64,000 nucleotides of DNA, taken from contig JAVLUZ010000154.1 of the NCBI GenBank assembly GCA_036768485.1, positions 35,635,769-35,699,768 of the forward strand. Direction: 5' to 3'. Position 1 is the stretch's first letter. Each line of letters starts with the position of its first letter. The stretch is from Mermis nigrescens. Taxonomy: Eukaryota > Nematoda > Enoplea > Mermithida > Mermithidae. Position numbers and translations under genes: made by a program. Positions 11,914-22,066 of the stretch are shown here, one piece after another. The notes under the pieces were generated by a model, which saw nothing but the letters and a program-made list of their open reading frames with translations, was not told the DNA's origin and ran no database searches.

Positions 11914-12304
11914 TATGCGTCCTGATTCGAGAATTCTGGAAACGTCTATTTAGTTAGCGGGACAGTTTTGCCCAAAAGACATTAAAATCCGAATAGTTCA
12001 TCGATTTTTATTTGTGGAAGCATCTCGAACCGAAGGAGTAAAAGGCCTTGTTTACACAAAATTCATGTTCAAAACGTGCAAGAAATTGCTGAAAAATACT
12101 GACACCAAAAATTTGAAAGCTTATCTCGCCAAAAATATGGTTCGAATTGGCCATGCTCCCAAACTTGCGGATGAAATCGAAATCGATAAACGCTTAGCTC
12201 AAACTGTGAAACAGGCCCCGCCCCCTGCTCAGGAACGTTACATGAATGCGGTAGAGATGGAGAACTTTTTCAAAGAAAGCGGCATTATACTGCCTCACGA
12301 TTAA
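11914..12304 (+). pseudogene. Unknown gene downstream of the TBP-like gene, one internal stop
   Basis: From ATG 11914 the frame reads 130 codons with a TAG at codon 13. The open part from about 12014 encodes a basic, mostly helical protein (TKFMFKTCKKLLKN, KLADEIEIDKRLAQTVKQ) ending NFFKESGIILPHD. A CTATATAG sequence lies about 80 nt upstream. No family was recognised. It shares strand and spacing with the TBP-like gene (33 nt gap) and may be co-expressed with it. Confidence 0.5.
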
Positions 12305-12776
12305 CGTGATTATAATTGCATCTCGTGAAATGCTGTAAAATTTCGTTCTTAATGAATCGAAATAAGTAAAGAGTAGTTAGTGTAACTAATAAAGCTATAC
12401 AGCTTAAGGGTTCATTTGAGATTGAAGTCAGCTCTTCCTTGAGCCTGCACTTAATATCGGTTTCCAGACACCTCCCCTCGATTTTAGTGCTTCCATTGAA
12501 ATGCTCGTCAATTTTCAAGCAGTTTTTGCAAAACGGGCTGAATTTCATTAAATCGAGATGGGGGTATTTTTCAGTGAATTTTTCCCAATCAACAACTTGA
12601 AAATCACAACTATTCTTAAGTAACACATATCTAAGTGTCTAGGAAACTCTGCCAATTCATGCAAGTTTTCGCACACAATTTTTGTGCTGTTTTCCAAATC
12701 TTGGCAGTTTTTGGGCGTTTGAAGCTGAGAAGAGAGTTAATAAAAACTGAATTAAAGTCATTCTCATATTATACAT
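12285..12776 (-). pseudogene. Secreted/type I membrane protein gene, copy 2 (broken)
   Basis: Starts at ATG 12776 with a signal-peptide-like stretch (MTLIQFLLTLFSASNAQ). It continues through a Cys-containing middle in a shifted frame (VCENLHELAEF), returns to the first frame near 12626 (DFQVVDWEKFTEKYP, CKNCLKIDE), and ends with a hydrophobic segment (SCIALLVTLTTLYLF) suitable as a membrane anchor. Two stops in the middle mean frame changes, or missed small introns, separate the parts. TATAAATA lies 56 nt before the ATG. The tail overlaps the gene at 11914-12304 on the other strand by 20 nt. Function unknown. Confidence 0.5.
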
Positions 12777-12831
12777 AAATATATGAGTTAGGCAGATAGG
12801 TAGGTATCAAATTGCAGGTACACATGCCTTC

Positions 12832-12839
12832 TATTTATA
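12832..12839 (-). promoter_or_regulatory. TATA box TATAAATA, secreted-protein gene copy 2
   Basis: Reverse complement of TATTTATA, 56 nt before the ATG at 12776; identical in sequence and distance to the box of copy 1. Confidence 0.65.
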
Positions 12840-12902
12840 GCTCTTCCATAACGAATGCTTTTGGCAAAGATCATACCTACACGAGTAAAACAATAAAACA
12901 AC

Positions 12903-13339
12903 TCACGATATGTACCTACCGGTAAAAATACTGAAATCAGCCAAATCGTGCAAGTTTTCGCACACAACCTTTGTGCTCACACCTGGGCGTGGGGGGGGAA
13001 TTGGGGGGGTATGCACCCCCCCAGAAGCCAAAATACCCCCAGAAATCAAAATACCCCCCCAGAATTCAATTTTTGAAAATTTTTTTCGTTTTTTTCGCAA
13101 TTTTTTGATGCCAATGGATAGTGCTTGATGAGAAACGTCGAAAAATGGTGTTTTTATCGCCATACCACCATTTTTAAGGCCATTTTTCGACCTTCAAAAA
13201 AATCTTGCCCCCCCCCAGAATTTTCTTGCTGCCCACGTATGTTTGTGCTGTTTCCGTGCTCGTAGCATTTCAGGGCAGTCGAAGCTGAAAAAGTAATGGA
13301 CAAAATTAGTGGTACCAAAGTCATTCTCATATTATACAT
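12903..13339 (-). pseudogene. Secreted protein gene, copy 1, split by an R1 MITE
   Basis: ATG 13339 opens with a signal-peptide-like sequence (MRMTLVPLILSITFSASTA) followed by CYEHGNST. The MITE at 12978-13241 then intervenes, and the frame resumes with TKVVCENLHDLADF before ending at 12903. A good splice donor (CCG/GTAGGT) follows the last coding block near 12923, so this may be a first exon. It is the upstream duplicate of the gene at 12285-12776, and the NST-K-VCENLH block is the part most conserved between them. Function unknown. Confidence 0.55.
12978..13241 (-). mobile_element. R1 MITE copy 5
   Basis: Begins CACACCTGGGC and ends GCCCACGTATG, with a perfect 8-bp duplication TTTGTGCT (12970-12977, 13242-13249). 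It is inserted in the coding part of the duplicated secreted-protein gene. Nearly identical to copy 4 in reverse orientation. Confidence 0.95.
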
Positions 13340-13394
13340 AAGTATATAAGTTAGGCAGATAGGTAGGTATCAAAATGCAGGTACACATGCCTTC

Positions 13395-13402
13395 TATTTA
13401 TA
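13395..13402 (-). promoter_or_regulatory. TATA box TATAAATA, secreted-protein gene copy 1
   Basis: Lies 56 nt before ATG 13339, the same distance as in the duplicate. Confidence 0.65.
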
Positions 13403-14047
13403 GCTCTTCCGTAAGGAATGCTTTTGGCTAAGATCATACCTACACGAGTAAAACAATAAAACAACTCACGGTACCTACCGGTAAAAATACTGAGCAATGC
13501 TTTGCAATAGGCACACGATATGATAAAAACCGTCATTGTACGTTACAAAGAAGTGTAAATCATATTTTTAGCATTTTAAAGAACAAAGATGTTTTATGCA
13601 GAACTAATGGAATTTGAAAGAACGTTTAAACTCAGTAATAGTATAAAAATAAAAATTGAGATGGAAAACATTCATTTTGGTGGCCGCAAGTATTAATCCA
13701 CACAAGTTTAAAGGCTAGCGCATAATTACTGTCGTACAACGACGGATAAACGCACAAAAAAGATCGACTAATTGACGATAATGAAAAAAAAGTTACGCGT
13801 GAACCTGAGATTGCACTTTCGAATTAAGACAGAAAAATCAAGTAGCTAGTTTAGTTTTTATGTAAAACAGTAATTCACTGCTCAGGCAATACCATATATT
13901 TTAACCATTCTACATATAAGGAATTTTAATTTTCAGATCCACCCACTGCGGAAGAAATTTAAAAAAGAAATTTTAATGTTTCTCAGAAAATTACCGCTCA
14001 TATTTTCCGTCAAATGACCAAACTAGCTACCTAACAATACAAACTAT

Positions 14048-14269
14048 TTAAAACTCCAAATGCGTTCTGGCCAATGCAGTTATTTCGCTCTGCGTTTTTC
14101 TACAAAAGCGAAAGTTAGGATCCGGGAAAGAATCTTCATGAAGACCAAAAAAATTATAGTCATGTATCATCTCCTTGATTTTTCGCTCCGCCTCAAGGAT
14201 TTTTTGTACCTGTTTTGAGTCTAAGTGTTCAACACTATTGCGACGCATCCTTTTGGCGTTTTTCCCCAT
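14048..14269 (-). CDS. Small basic protein, unknown
   Basis: 73 residues from ATG 14269. The N-terminus is strongly basic (GKNAKRMRRNS), followed by a charged helix (KQVQKILEAERKIKEMIHDY) and a tail FFGLHEDSFPDP. Composition is protein-like and the GC content is higher than in the flanking AT-rich DNA. A TTTAAATATAAG sequence about 25 nt upstream could act as a weak TATA element. No family recognised; it lies inside the probable limits of the Maverick-like element. Confidence 0.4.
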   Translation of the reverse strand: MGKNAKRMRRNSVEHLDSKQVQKILEAERKIKEMIHDYNFFGLHEDSFPDPNFRFCRKTQSEITALARTHLEF

Positions 14270-14284
14270 TTGGCCCTGAATTTT

Positions 14285-15540
14285 AAGCTTATATTTAAAA
14301 AAACTATTTTAATTATAAAAAGAAACATTTTTACGCGTTAATTTTAATTAGCAAAACAATAATACCTAACCAAAAAAACAAAATCTATTCTCTTTATTGG
14401 TTGAAACTTTTATTAATCTAAAAACGCAGCTTCATTTACGAGCTTCCTCCTTTCTTCAGTAGAAAAAAATAAATGTAATGTAGGTACTCTTACTTAATTA
14501 ACTGAATTACATATTGTAATAAAATTTATCATTGGTATTTTTAATAATACCAAAATGAATTCATCCGTCGGATATATCGGCTCTTCTTCTTTCATGCTTC
14601 TTTTGCTAAGTTTGACTTTCGTGCTGCTTCAGGCTTCAAATATAATTTTATATTAGGTATAGGTACGAAAAAATAACCCCATACCCCCTACCCAGTGTGC
14701 ATGTATGTAAATGTGTAATTATATAAGTTTACTTCATACTTCTGAACTATTGACGTTTTCGACACGGTGCGCCTCTTCATCTGCCTTTGAGCTTATCTCT
14801 GCCTGTCAATATATTTATTCACCTATTATTTATATGTATAATGTTATTATAAATTTAAAATTTGTTACATTTGTTGTCCAATGTACTTCGCCATTAGCTC
14901 CTATCCTTTTTTCAATATCCTGAGAAAATGTGAAAAATATTTAATTTTGCCTTTTTGTTTTAAATAATATTCAATTACTTCGTTTGTTATTTGACAAAGC
15001 GAACCGTTTTCAAACAGTACAGTGTAAATATCGTTTTCGTATGTTACCTAAAGTTATATTAAGATATTAAAAATTTGTTAAGAATTAAAAATATTCGAAA
15101 AACTACGCTTTTAGATAGTTCCCCATCCAGGTAAAACTTGACTACAATGCCGATTTCTTCGGTTTCAATCAGCTTCTTTGAAGCAAAATTGTTTTTTTAA
15201 ACAAAACTTGGAAATTATATATTTAAATTTTAAACCTCATGCACTATTGCATTGCCGTTCAATAGAAAATCGTTCGCAGAGCTAGAGTAGTCTACTTCGT
15301 CGATATTTTCGTTCGCCATTAAAATATACAGAAAATGTACAAATATAATTACAATTTCGCTAATTCGTCCTAAAATCAAAATGAGGATTATTCGTTATTT
15401 GCGCTGCGCTAAGCATCTCACTCACTCATTAGCGCCTATCCCTCTTATTATTCACTACGCACACTAAAAATTTAACAGGGGTGACCCCCCTATCATACCC
15501 CCTGCTCCTTGTACATGTAATATATTTTTTGAACAATTTT
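14285..15540. other. No supported gene
   Basis: AT-rich sequence with only short low-complexity frames. The PolB palm region would be expected left of 16698 but is not recognisable here, so this stretch may mark a deletion or degraded sequence. Confidence 0.5.
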
Positions 15541-15542
15541 AT

Positions 15543-16325
15543 TTAGTAAAAATTGGACATGTCATCATCCATTTGAGTAATATTTTTAAATGTAATCATA
15601 TTTCGTTCATCGAAATTTTTCGTAATCCATTTTCGCGCGGAAATCGGTATTTTTACGAGAATTTTATTACTCACAAAAGCGTAGTGATTTCGAAGCACGT
15701 TTTCTAAAAGCGAATTGTCCGAAAAATAATGCGAACCGTCAAAAATGAACTCAAAATCGTGATTTCTCGTACGTGCATTTTTGATAATATAGCTAAACGT
15801 ACGGCGCGACATTAGCTCGCAAGGTTTTTGCATGAAAAATAAGGTCAGCAACAATTTTTTCAAGTTAGGCAGCGATGTTAAGACAAGATCTATCGTATTT
15901 AAGAGCATTGTATTCAAATAACAGTGGTATGTGAATAGTTCTGTAGGCTGCAGCAAGCGAAGAAGTACAACGAACCACGAATCAAATTTCGAATTTTGAA
16001 TTACCACACGGTGAACAGAAAAAACATTTGTAACATTGACCAAATTTTCAACAGAACGTGCGTCCAAAATCAGAGTTTTTACGCGCGCTTCATTTATTAT
16101 CGCTAACCAAGTTTCATTTATATCAACGCCAAGTATTTTAAGCGTTCCGGGCCTGCAGCGTTTCATTATCTCCAGTAGCATGCTACCAACAGGATCCGTC
16201 ATATCCTGGGACGAATCTTCGCCGGGTCTCTGTCCCAGGAAGCTGATTTTAGGCCAATTCTTAATTGGGAATTTTTCCGGATCATTTTCAAAATTGCCGG
16301 GAGCAAAGAAAATTCTTAAGTGAAA
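15543..16325 (-). CDS. Unknown protein, leucine-rich/F-box-like
   Basis: About 260 residues. The frame is open from 16346, but a splice-acceptor-like ACTTAAG at 16319-16325 precedes the first protein-like sequence (FFAPGNFENDPEKF), so the true start may be an upstream exon. The body has repeated Leu/Ile steps (GTLKILGVDINETW, VKTLILDARSVENL, LPNLKKLLLTLFF) typical of LRR-like proteins, and a C-terminal ISARKWITKNF. The NLKKLLLTLFFM region resembles HLTRLELCTFDFF in the 10608-11254 protein. No enzyme motif; role unknown. Confidence 0.5.
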   Translation of the reverse strand, partial: FHLRIFFAPGNFENDPEKFPIKNWPKISFLGQRPGEDSSQDMTDPVGSMLLEIMKRCRPGTLKILGVDINETWLAIINEARVKTLILDARSVENLVNVTNVFSVHRVVIQNSKFDSWFVVLLRLLQPTELFTYHCYLNTMLLNTIDLVLTSLPNLKKLLLTLFFMQKPCELMSRRTFSYIIKNARTRNHDFEFIFDGSHYFSDNSLLENVLRNHYAFVSNKILVKIPISARKWITKNFDERNMITFKNITQMDDDMSNFY

Positions 16326-16697
16326 ATAAACTTTTATTAACAACAAAAATTTAAACTTCCGATTAAAAATATTTAGCTAAAAAATAGTCTGAATAAGAAT
16401 ATTTAGCTAAAAACACATTTCCCAAAAAAATGTGAATATCTGTTTTTAAGAAAAGCCAAACATTGAGGTGAATAAATTTTTCAATTTGAAAATAATAAGT
16501 TTTTTAAATATTTATTCAACGTACAAATCATACATTCTTACTGTTATAAAAATTATTTTTAAGGTTAATTAGTATATTAAATAAATAACTACTATTTTTT
16601 CTAAAAGATATATTTTTATATAAATTATGAATATTTTTAGCTAATTTTTGCATAAATACTTAACTTATCTTAAATATGCATATGATATTCTTCTTAC

Positions 16698-19600
16698 CAG
16701 TCAAAAAATGCCGCTCGGGCTTCCGATTTCATTGAATCGGGGCCATAATATTCAGAATCGGGCGGCGGGCCGATGTAGTCCCGATTCGCGGAGGTATTGA
16801 AGAAGTGAGGGAAGTAGCCTTTCTTCAGCTCCGTTTCGCTGAAGGTTTTCGGGAACGCGCTCAAGGGCATGGGTAGGAAATTGAGCGTGTCGATCACCCG
16901 AACTCCTCCAGCCTCCAACATGAGCATCTCCAAACCTTAAGAAAATAAAGTTCATGATCAGAAAAATGTAGTATTTACGCTTTTAATAATTATATTTTTA
17001 AAAATCATTTTTTGCATAAAAATTTTCGAAAAAATATTATTTCCAAAAAATTGTTGTTTTAAATAGTTGTTTTTTCATGAAAAAATAGGGAAAATTTTGT
17101 TTTTGGGTCTAGACTAATAGTGAGTACTTAATAATTTTTTATTGTCTACGAGTTAACATGCTAATATTTTTGAAAAACTTTATATATTTTAAATAATTAT
17201 TTTACATGTTTTATGGTAAATATTAATTTCTAGCTTGAATTACTAAATTATTACTATTTGCGTTTTTTATTCATAATTGTAATTATTTTATTTTCTTAGC
17301 TTCTAATTTTAGGCTCACCTTTCGTTACTACTTTAGGCGGAATGGTCCGCTGTTCGTGCAAATATTCGAGGAGGAACTGCGAATCGAAGCCGCGCGCGTT
17401 ATGGGCCAGCGCGGTCGCTCCACGGTTCTGCTCCGAAAAGAGCCATTTTCCGAATTCGTTCAGGCAATTTTCCCCGAGAAAAAGATGGCGATTTTGGCCA
17501 CCGCAGTTGGCGCAAAATCCCAGCTCCTTGCCCCTGCATTGATCGCACAACCGGTAGGCGATGCAGCAGTTCGGTATATGCTTGAAGATCGGGCCGTTGA
17601 TATTTTCGGACATTTGCGTATCCTGGCGCGTTTCAAAATCGAAGAAAATGAACACGGGCCGTTTTTTGTCCGATCAGGTGTCCTCCTCCTTGAGGGGCTG
17701 AAATGAAAAAAGACGCATTAAATTAGACGTTCTTCAAGTATGCTTAGGAGACCCCGGTTTTTCAAAAAAATAATTTTGAAAAATTTTTAAAATTACATAA
17801 AATTAGAACAAAAATGCAGATATTATATGTTTTTTATGCTGTTTCCTTTAAAAAAATGCCATAAAATTTTCAGAAAAGGATCATGGGACCCGCCTGAAAC
17901 CCCTATACTGTGGGCATACATGATATATGCATAATAAAGTTCTTATATCTTGCATGCTTCACTCTAATCTTTTTCTTCCTTTTATTTATTTATTATTATT
18001 TTTACAAAATTTTCTTTATTTATTTTTTTTCTCATTTTTTTGTCGTATTGATGAATTACTACATATTATAAGAGCTTTAAAAATTACCTTCATGTAGCAT
18101 TCGTGGCCTTCTTTGTCTCCATTTTCATTGCACGTTTTACAATGGAACTGGAAGCATTTATGTCTTTTCGCATGGGAGGTCTGCACCAATTGGTCGCAGC
18201 CTTCGCACCGTTTGATGCGGTCGCAAACGGAGTAGACCTTCTGGCGTTTACCGCTTTTCGGTTGGCCCATTTTGTGATTTAGGAAGCAATGCAGGCTTGG
18301 AAAATACCTTAAATTGGAAAAAAACGAAAGATTAGTAGATTGCAAGCAAATAAAAATTTTCAAAATTTCCGAGAATAAATTTTGGCTTTTTTGGCTCGAA
18401 ACATTTTTTCATTTACCTATTACAATAAATTTCGGTTCAATAGGCTGTTTGAAAAACGATTTTTATCTAGTAAATACATACTCAATTGAAATAAATGCAT
18501 TTATATAAAAATTTATTACGATTATGTAGTATTTATATAATAATGTAAAAATTGCTTATTGCTTTCAGTATATTACATTTTTTGAATAAAAAAAACTTGT
18601 GCAAAACTATATTATAATGTATAGATAAAAATGAAAAATATTTGTTTCTTATTCATGCAAATATTACAATAATTATTTTTAAAAGAAGTAAAAAGCTAAA
18701 ATTACGCTTTAAAATAGATAATAATAATAATAATAATAAATATAATAATAATGTATAATTAAAATATTTATTCACCTATTGCAGTCTTCGCATTTGTTCC
18801 ATTCTTCTTTGAGGCACGGTTTTGGTCTATTGCAGCCGGGGCACCCCTGCCTGTTGCATTTGTGGTCTTCCTCCTTGCTATAGCCATGATCGCATTTGTC
18901 GCAGTAATACGATCGAGCCATGAAAGCGGGCATTTTAGTAATCACATCGTAGTGATTGTCGTGGAGGTAGATATGCAAAATTTTTTCCGCAGCCGGACCT
19001 TTGTAAATTAGACTGTTGAAGTGGTCCTCTGAATAAATCTTGATCTGGTAGCTGGGGCCCATAAATTCCTGTATTTTTTGGGCTTCTTCTATCCCGCAGA
19101 AATCGGTAAAATTTTCCAGTCCCGAGTCTACCATTAGCTGCTGGGCTAGGAGTTTTTGCAAGGTGGCTCTGGTTTGCGCCCGTAATCTTATGGTATTCCA
19201 CTGCGGATGCTTGTCCAGTCGGGCTTTTGCCACAACAATTGCTCGGGCCAAACAGAGATTGTCAGCGTTTTTTATCTAAAGTTCCAAAAGAAAATTTCAG
19301 AACTTTTGAAATACTAGCGATTTTAATATCTGTGATTTTTCTCAGTTATAATGGGAGAAAAATGAGGATTTTAGAATTCCCCCTGGGAAAATTTTCAAAC
19401 ATAAAAATTCGGATTTTTCCAATGAAACGTTGCTGATTTTTCATGTTTTAAAGAGAAACCCTGAAAATTTTAGATTTGCCCAGAAAGACTAATAAAAATT
19501 TTGCTTTTATTGTTTTTTTTTTTGCGGATTCAATACTAAAAACGCATATTTTTCAAAATTCCATGTTTTTGATTAATTTTACGTATCGGAGTTTATATTT

Positions 19601-20756
19601 ATTTGGGTTAAGTTTGCTCAATATGCGTAAGATATACGTATTAGTTTCTTTTTACCATAGAACATGCATCATTACTGTTTAATTTCAAAAATTTGCTTTT
19701 CAGCTTCTATTTTTTCTTTAAATTCAAGCATAATTGACTTAGCTTATTTCTGTATAGCATTCTTATGCTACGCAAACACGGAGTGGAAATTCCACCAGGG
19801 AAAATTTTTTACGCAAAATTAAGTATTTTACTGCTTTTAAAACAAAAGTTCCTATTTTTTAAGCTAATTTAAGCTAAAATTCAAATTTTCTGACCTGTAT
19901 GAAGCAACCTCCATGAGGACCGGTATGCTTATCAAACCATTCCTGCCAGTTTACGATTCGCGATCGCGATGCTTCGTAGGGATGCATTCCCCCTTTTCGC
20001 GATTCCACAATGACCACTTTTAGGGTCATTTGCTGATCGAGGCTGAACTCCTTTTTAGACTGTTGGATCCGCTCGATGACGTTCAATATGCGATCCGCAT
20101 TCATCGATTCTACCGGGGCAAAGGCTACCAAAACGCGAGAATCGAGGCTCGGATGACTCATCTCCAGGCCTACTCGATCACGGGGGTTGTGCCCGGACAA
20201 AATTCGTTTGACGATCGCATCCAAGATCACAGGAAATAAATTCGCACTGATTTTATCAAAATTCCGGAATTGGATACTGTATGAAGCCGCTTCCGCGTTG
20301 AATCTTTTGACTTTTACTCGCGATTGTTCACCAATAGTAAAATAATTTTCAATGGGGCCGATGCCACCCCCGGTCTGGTGCCCGATTTTGCTGTTGAAAA
20401 GCGTATGCCAAAAATTCGGGGGTTCCAAAATTCGCTCGTTCTCTAGGCAATAAATTCAAATTGGCATAATTCTCGAAAATGAACCATAAAATTTTCGAAT
20501 CGGTTTTCCATAATTCACTGTCAACCAAAAGCTGCAAATTTTGGTAGGAAATTTCGGGGAAAAGCAGTTGCTGCGAGGAGCTGGAATCCTCCATTGAAGT
20601 AGCCCAAAATTGCTCAGTAATTAAATTTGCCCATTTGCGTTCGGTAATTATTTTCCAAAGCTTTCCGATTAAATGCGAATTTCCGATCCATACATTCGAT
20701 TCGATTATTTTTTGGATCAGATCTCGGTTAACAGGAAATTCAAAGTGCGATGCCAT
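16698..20756 (-). pseudogene. Maverick-type DNA polymerase B, N-terminal and exonuclease part, five exons, truncated
   Basis: ATG 20756 lies 66 nt after TATAAATA. Exon 1 (20756-19895) has a frameshift near 20430-20445. Exon 2 (19275-18776) has LCLARAIVVAKA and paired Cys motifs (YYCDKCDHGY). Exon 3 (18295-18088) is Cys/His-rich (RCEGCDQLVQTSHAKRHKC). Exon 4 (17697-17319) holds exonuclease motif I FFDFET and motif II NARGFDSQFLLEYL, plus an in-frame TGA at 17674-17676. Exon 5 (16935-16698) has VRVIDTLNFLPMPL and PHFFNTSANRDYIGP. Introns (619, 480, 390 and 383 nt) have GT and AG borders and keep phase. Exonuclease motif III and all palm motifs are missing. Family PolB acts as the protein-primed replicase; this copy cannot. 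Confidence 0.85.
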
Positions 20757-20821
20757 TTTGCAATAGTCGCTGAATTTTTTATTTTTGGGACCATGAATGA
20801 CGAATGCTTTATCACCCTCCC

Positions 20822-20829
20822 TATTTATA
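20822..20829 (-). promoter_or_regulatory. TATA box TATAAATA upstream of PolB
   Basis: Reverse complement of TATTTATA, 66 nt before ATG 20756, in sequence without other coding signals. It supports that start. Confidence 0.65.
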
Positions 20830-21129
20830 TGTTCACTCTGGTGGTGATTACACCGGGGGTTATAACCCTGGGGGTTATTTTAAATATAATATGAAATATG
20901 ACGCAATTCAGTGCAAGATCGGGCAAGATTGGTTGAAATCAACCAATCAGAGGCTAGTAGGTAATGCACGTTTTAACTTGCTTTTCGAAATTGAAGCAGG
21001 GAGGGGGATATGATGAATCATGCAAGTATATGTAAATTTACCCCTGTGGTAATAACCCCTCGGGTAAATTTCATCCAATCAGAGGCGAGTAGGTACTTAC
21101 TTTTCAAGTAGAATGTGAAATTGTACTGA

Positions 21130-21638
21130 TTAAGTGCTTTTTGATTTACCTGTAGGTTCATACATATAAAACACTTCATCGTTGTAAAGTTTTTGGGCTG
21201 CACCCATCCCTACCGTATCCTCAGGTGCCGCACTGCTTTTACTAGGCCTACCACGCTTTTTTGGAGTTGTAGTGTCTTTTATTTCTTGTAAAGCACTTGT
21301 GTGAGGAATTTCGGTTTCTTCAATTTTCAAAGACAGCTTTTTTGACCTTGCTCTTGTAACTACTGCTTCTTGTACGGTTTCTTGTTTAACCTCCTCGGGC
21401 TGTTCTACCAGACTAACTGGTTTCGCTGGCTCGGGAACGATATTTACAGTAATAGGAGTAGTTAAAGCCCTTTTACGCTGCTCTTCTAAGACGTTTTCTT
21501 TATGCGCTGCATTAATATATTTATGTCATTTTGTTCTGAATTTCCTTTTTTTACTTTTCAATAATCGCTCTTTATCCGATTCAATTTGTACCTTAGCACT
21601 AATTACAGGATCTTCCGTAAGTTTAGATTTTTTCATAA
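21130..21638 (-). pseudogene. AT-hook protein, one internal TGA
   Basis: A frame from ATG near 21638 (MKKSKLTEDPV) runs to 21130 as about 169 codons. It is interrupted only by a TGA at 21526-21528 between RKFRTK and HKYINAAHKENVLEEQRKR. The chain is highly charged and ends with an AT-hook-like core PKKRGRPSK followed by GMGAAQKLYNDEVFYMY. AT-hooks bind the minor groove of AT-rich DNA, so a chromatin or packaging role is plausible but inferred. It lies between PolB and the gene at 21689. No strong TATA box precedes it. Confidence 0.55.
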
Positions 21639-21688
21639 GCGAGTCGAAAAATTGCTTGGGATGACATACATTTTACAAACACTGTTAT

Positions 21689-22015
21689 TCATTTAGACAA
21701 TGCTTTTTTCAAGGCAGACAAAAGTTCAAAAACAAATTCTGGCGGTTCCGCTATTAATACTTTTTGTTTATCTTTTTTGCTCGTAGACGGTACTGCAATC
21801 AGGTACAGACTATGTTCGAATTTCTTACAGTAATCTGGACGTTTGGAGCAAAACGTACCATTGAGATGACGCGCAGATTGAGTCAAAACTGAAAAAAATT
21901 CAGGGGGTGCCTGTTTTATGAGCAAATGTTGCAGGTTTGTTTTTATATTTTTGGTACCCAGTAAACAAAAATAAGATTCACTCGATTCAATCTCTTTAAA
22001 AACCCTAGTTTGCAT
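21689..22015 (-). CDS. Unknown Maverick-associated small protein
   Basis: 108 residues from ATG 22015, which is 44 nt after TATAAATA (22059-22066). The protein has a compact alpha/beta look (SSESYFCLLGTKNIKTNLQHL, HSLYLIAVPSTSKK, FVFELLSALKKALSK) and three Cys residues. The reading frame is intact. Its place beside the ATPase is typical for small, poorly characterised virion or regulatory proteins of these elements. Family not recognised. Confidence 0.6.
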   Translation of the reverse strand: MQTRVFKEIESSESYFCLLGTKNIKTNLQHLLIKQAPPEFFSVLTQSARHLNGTFCSKRPDYCKKFEHSLYLIAVPSTSKKDKQKVLIAEPPEFVFELLSALKKALSK

Positions 22016-22058
22016 ATTTAGGCATAATATTATATGTTTTTAAAAAATATGTTTTTGG

Positions 22059-22066
22059 TATTTATA
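22059..22066 (-). promoter_or_regulatory. TATA box TATAAATA for the gene at 22015
   Basis: Located 44 nt upstream of ATG 22015 and overlapping the degraded 3' end of the packaging ATPase. Confidence 0.65.

Larger units (their letters stand above)
12650..13490. repeat. Tandem duplication (about 295-bp unit) carrying promoter and signal-peptide exon
   Basis: Unit 1 (about 12650-12945) and unit 2 (about 12946-13490, enlarged by the MITE at 12978) share the blocks GCAAGTTTTCGCACAC, TTAGGCAGATAGGTAGGTAT, CTTCTATTTATAGCTCTTCC and ACACGAGTAAAACAATAAAA. Each carries its own minus-strand TATAAATA and a start encoding MYNMRMTL. The copies differ at scattered positions, so the duplication is not very recent. 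Confidence 0.85.

Noticed and set aside
17342..17706. Plus-strand frames opposite PolB exon 4
   Set aside because: Shadow of the GC-rich coding exon; no motifs, while the opposite strand carries the exonuclease motifs.
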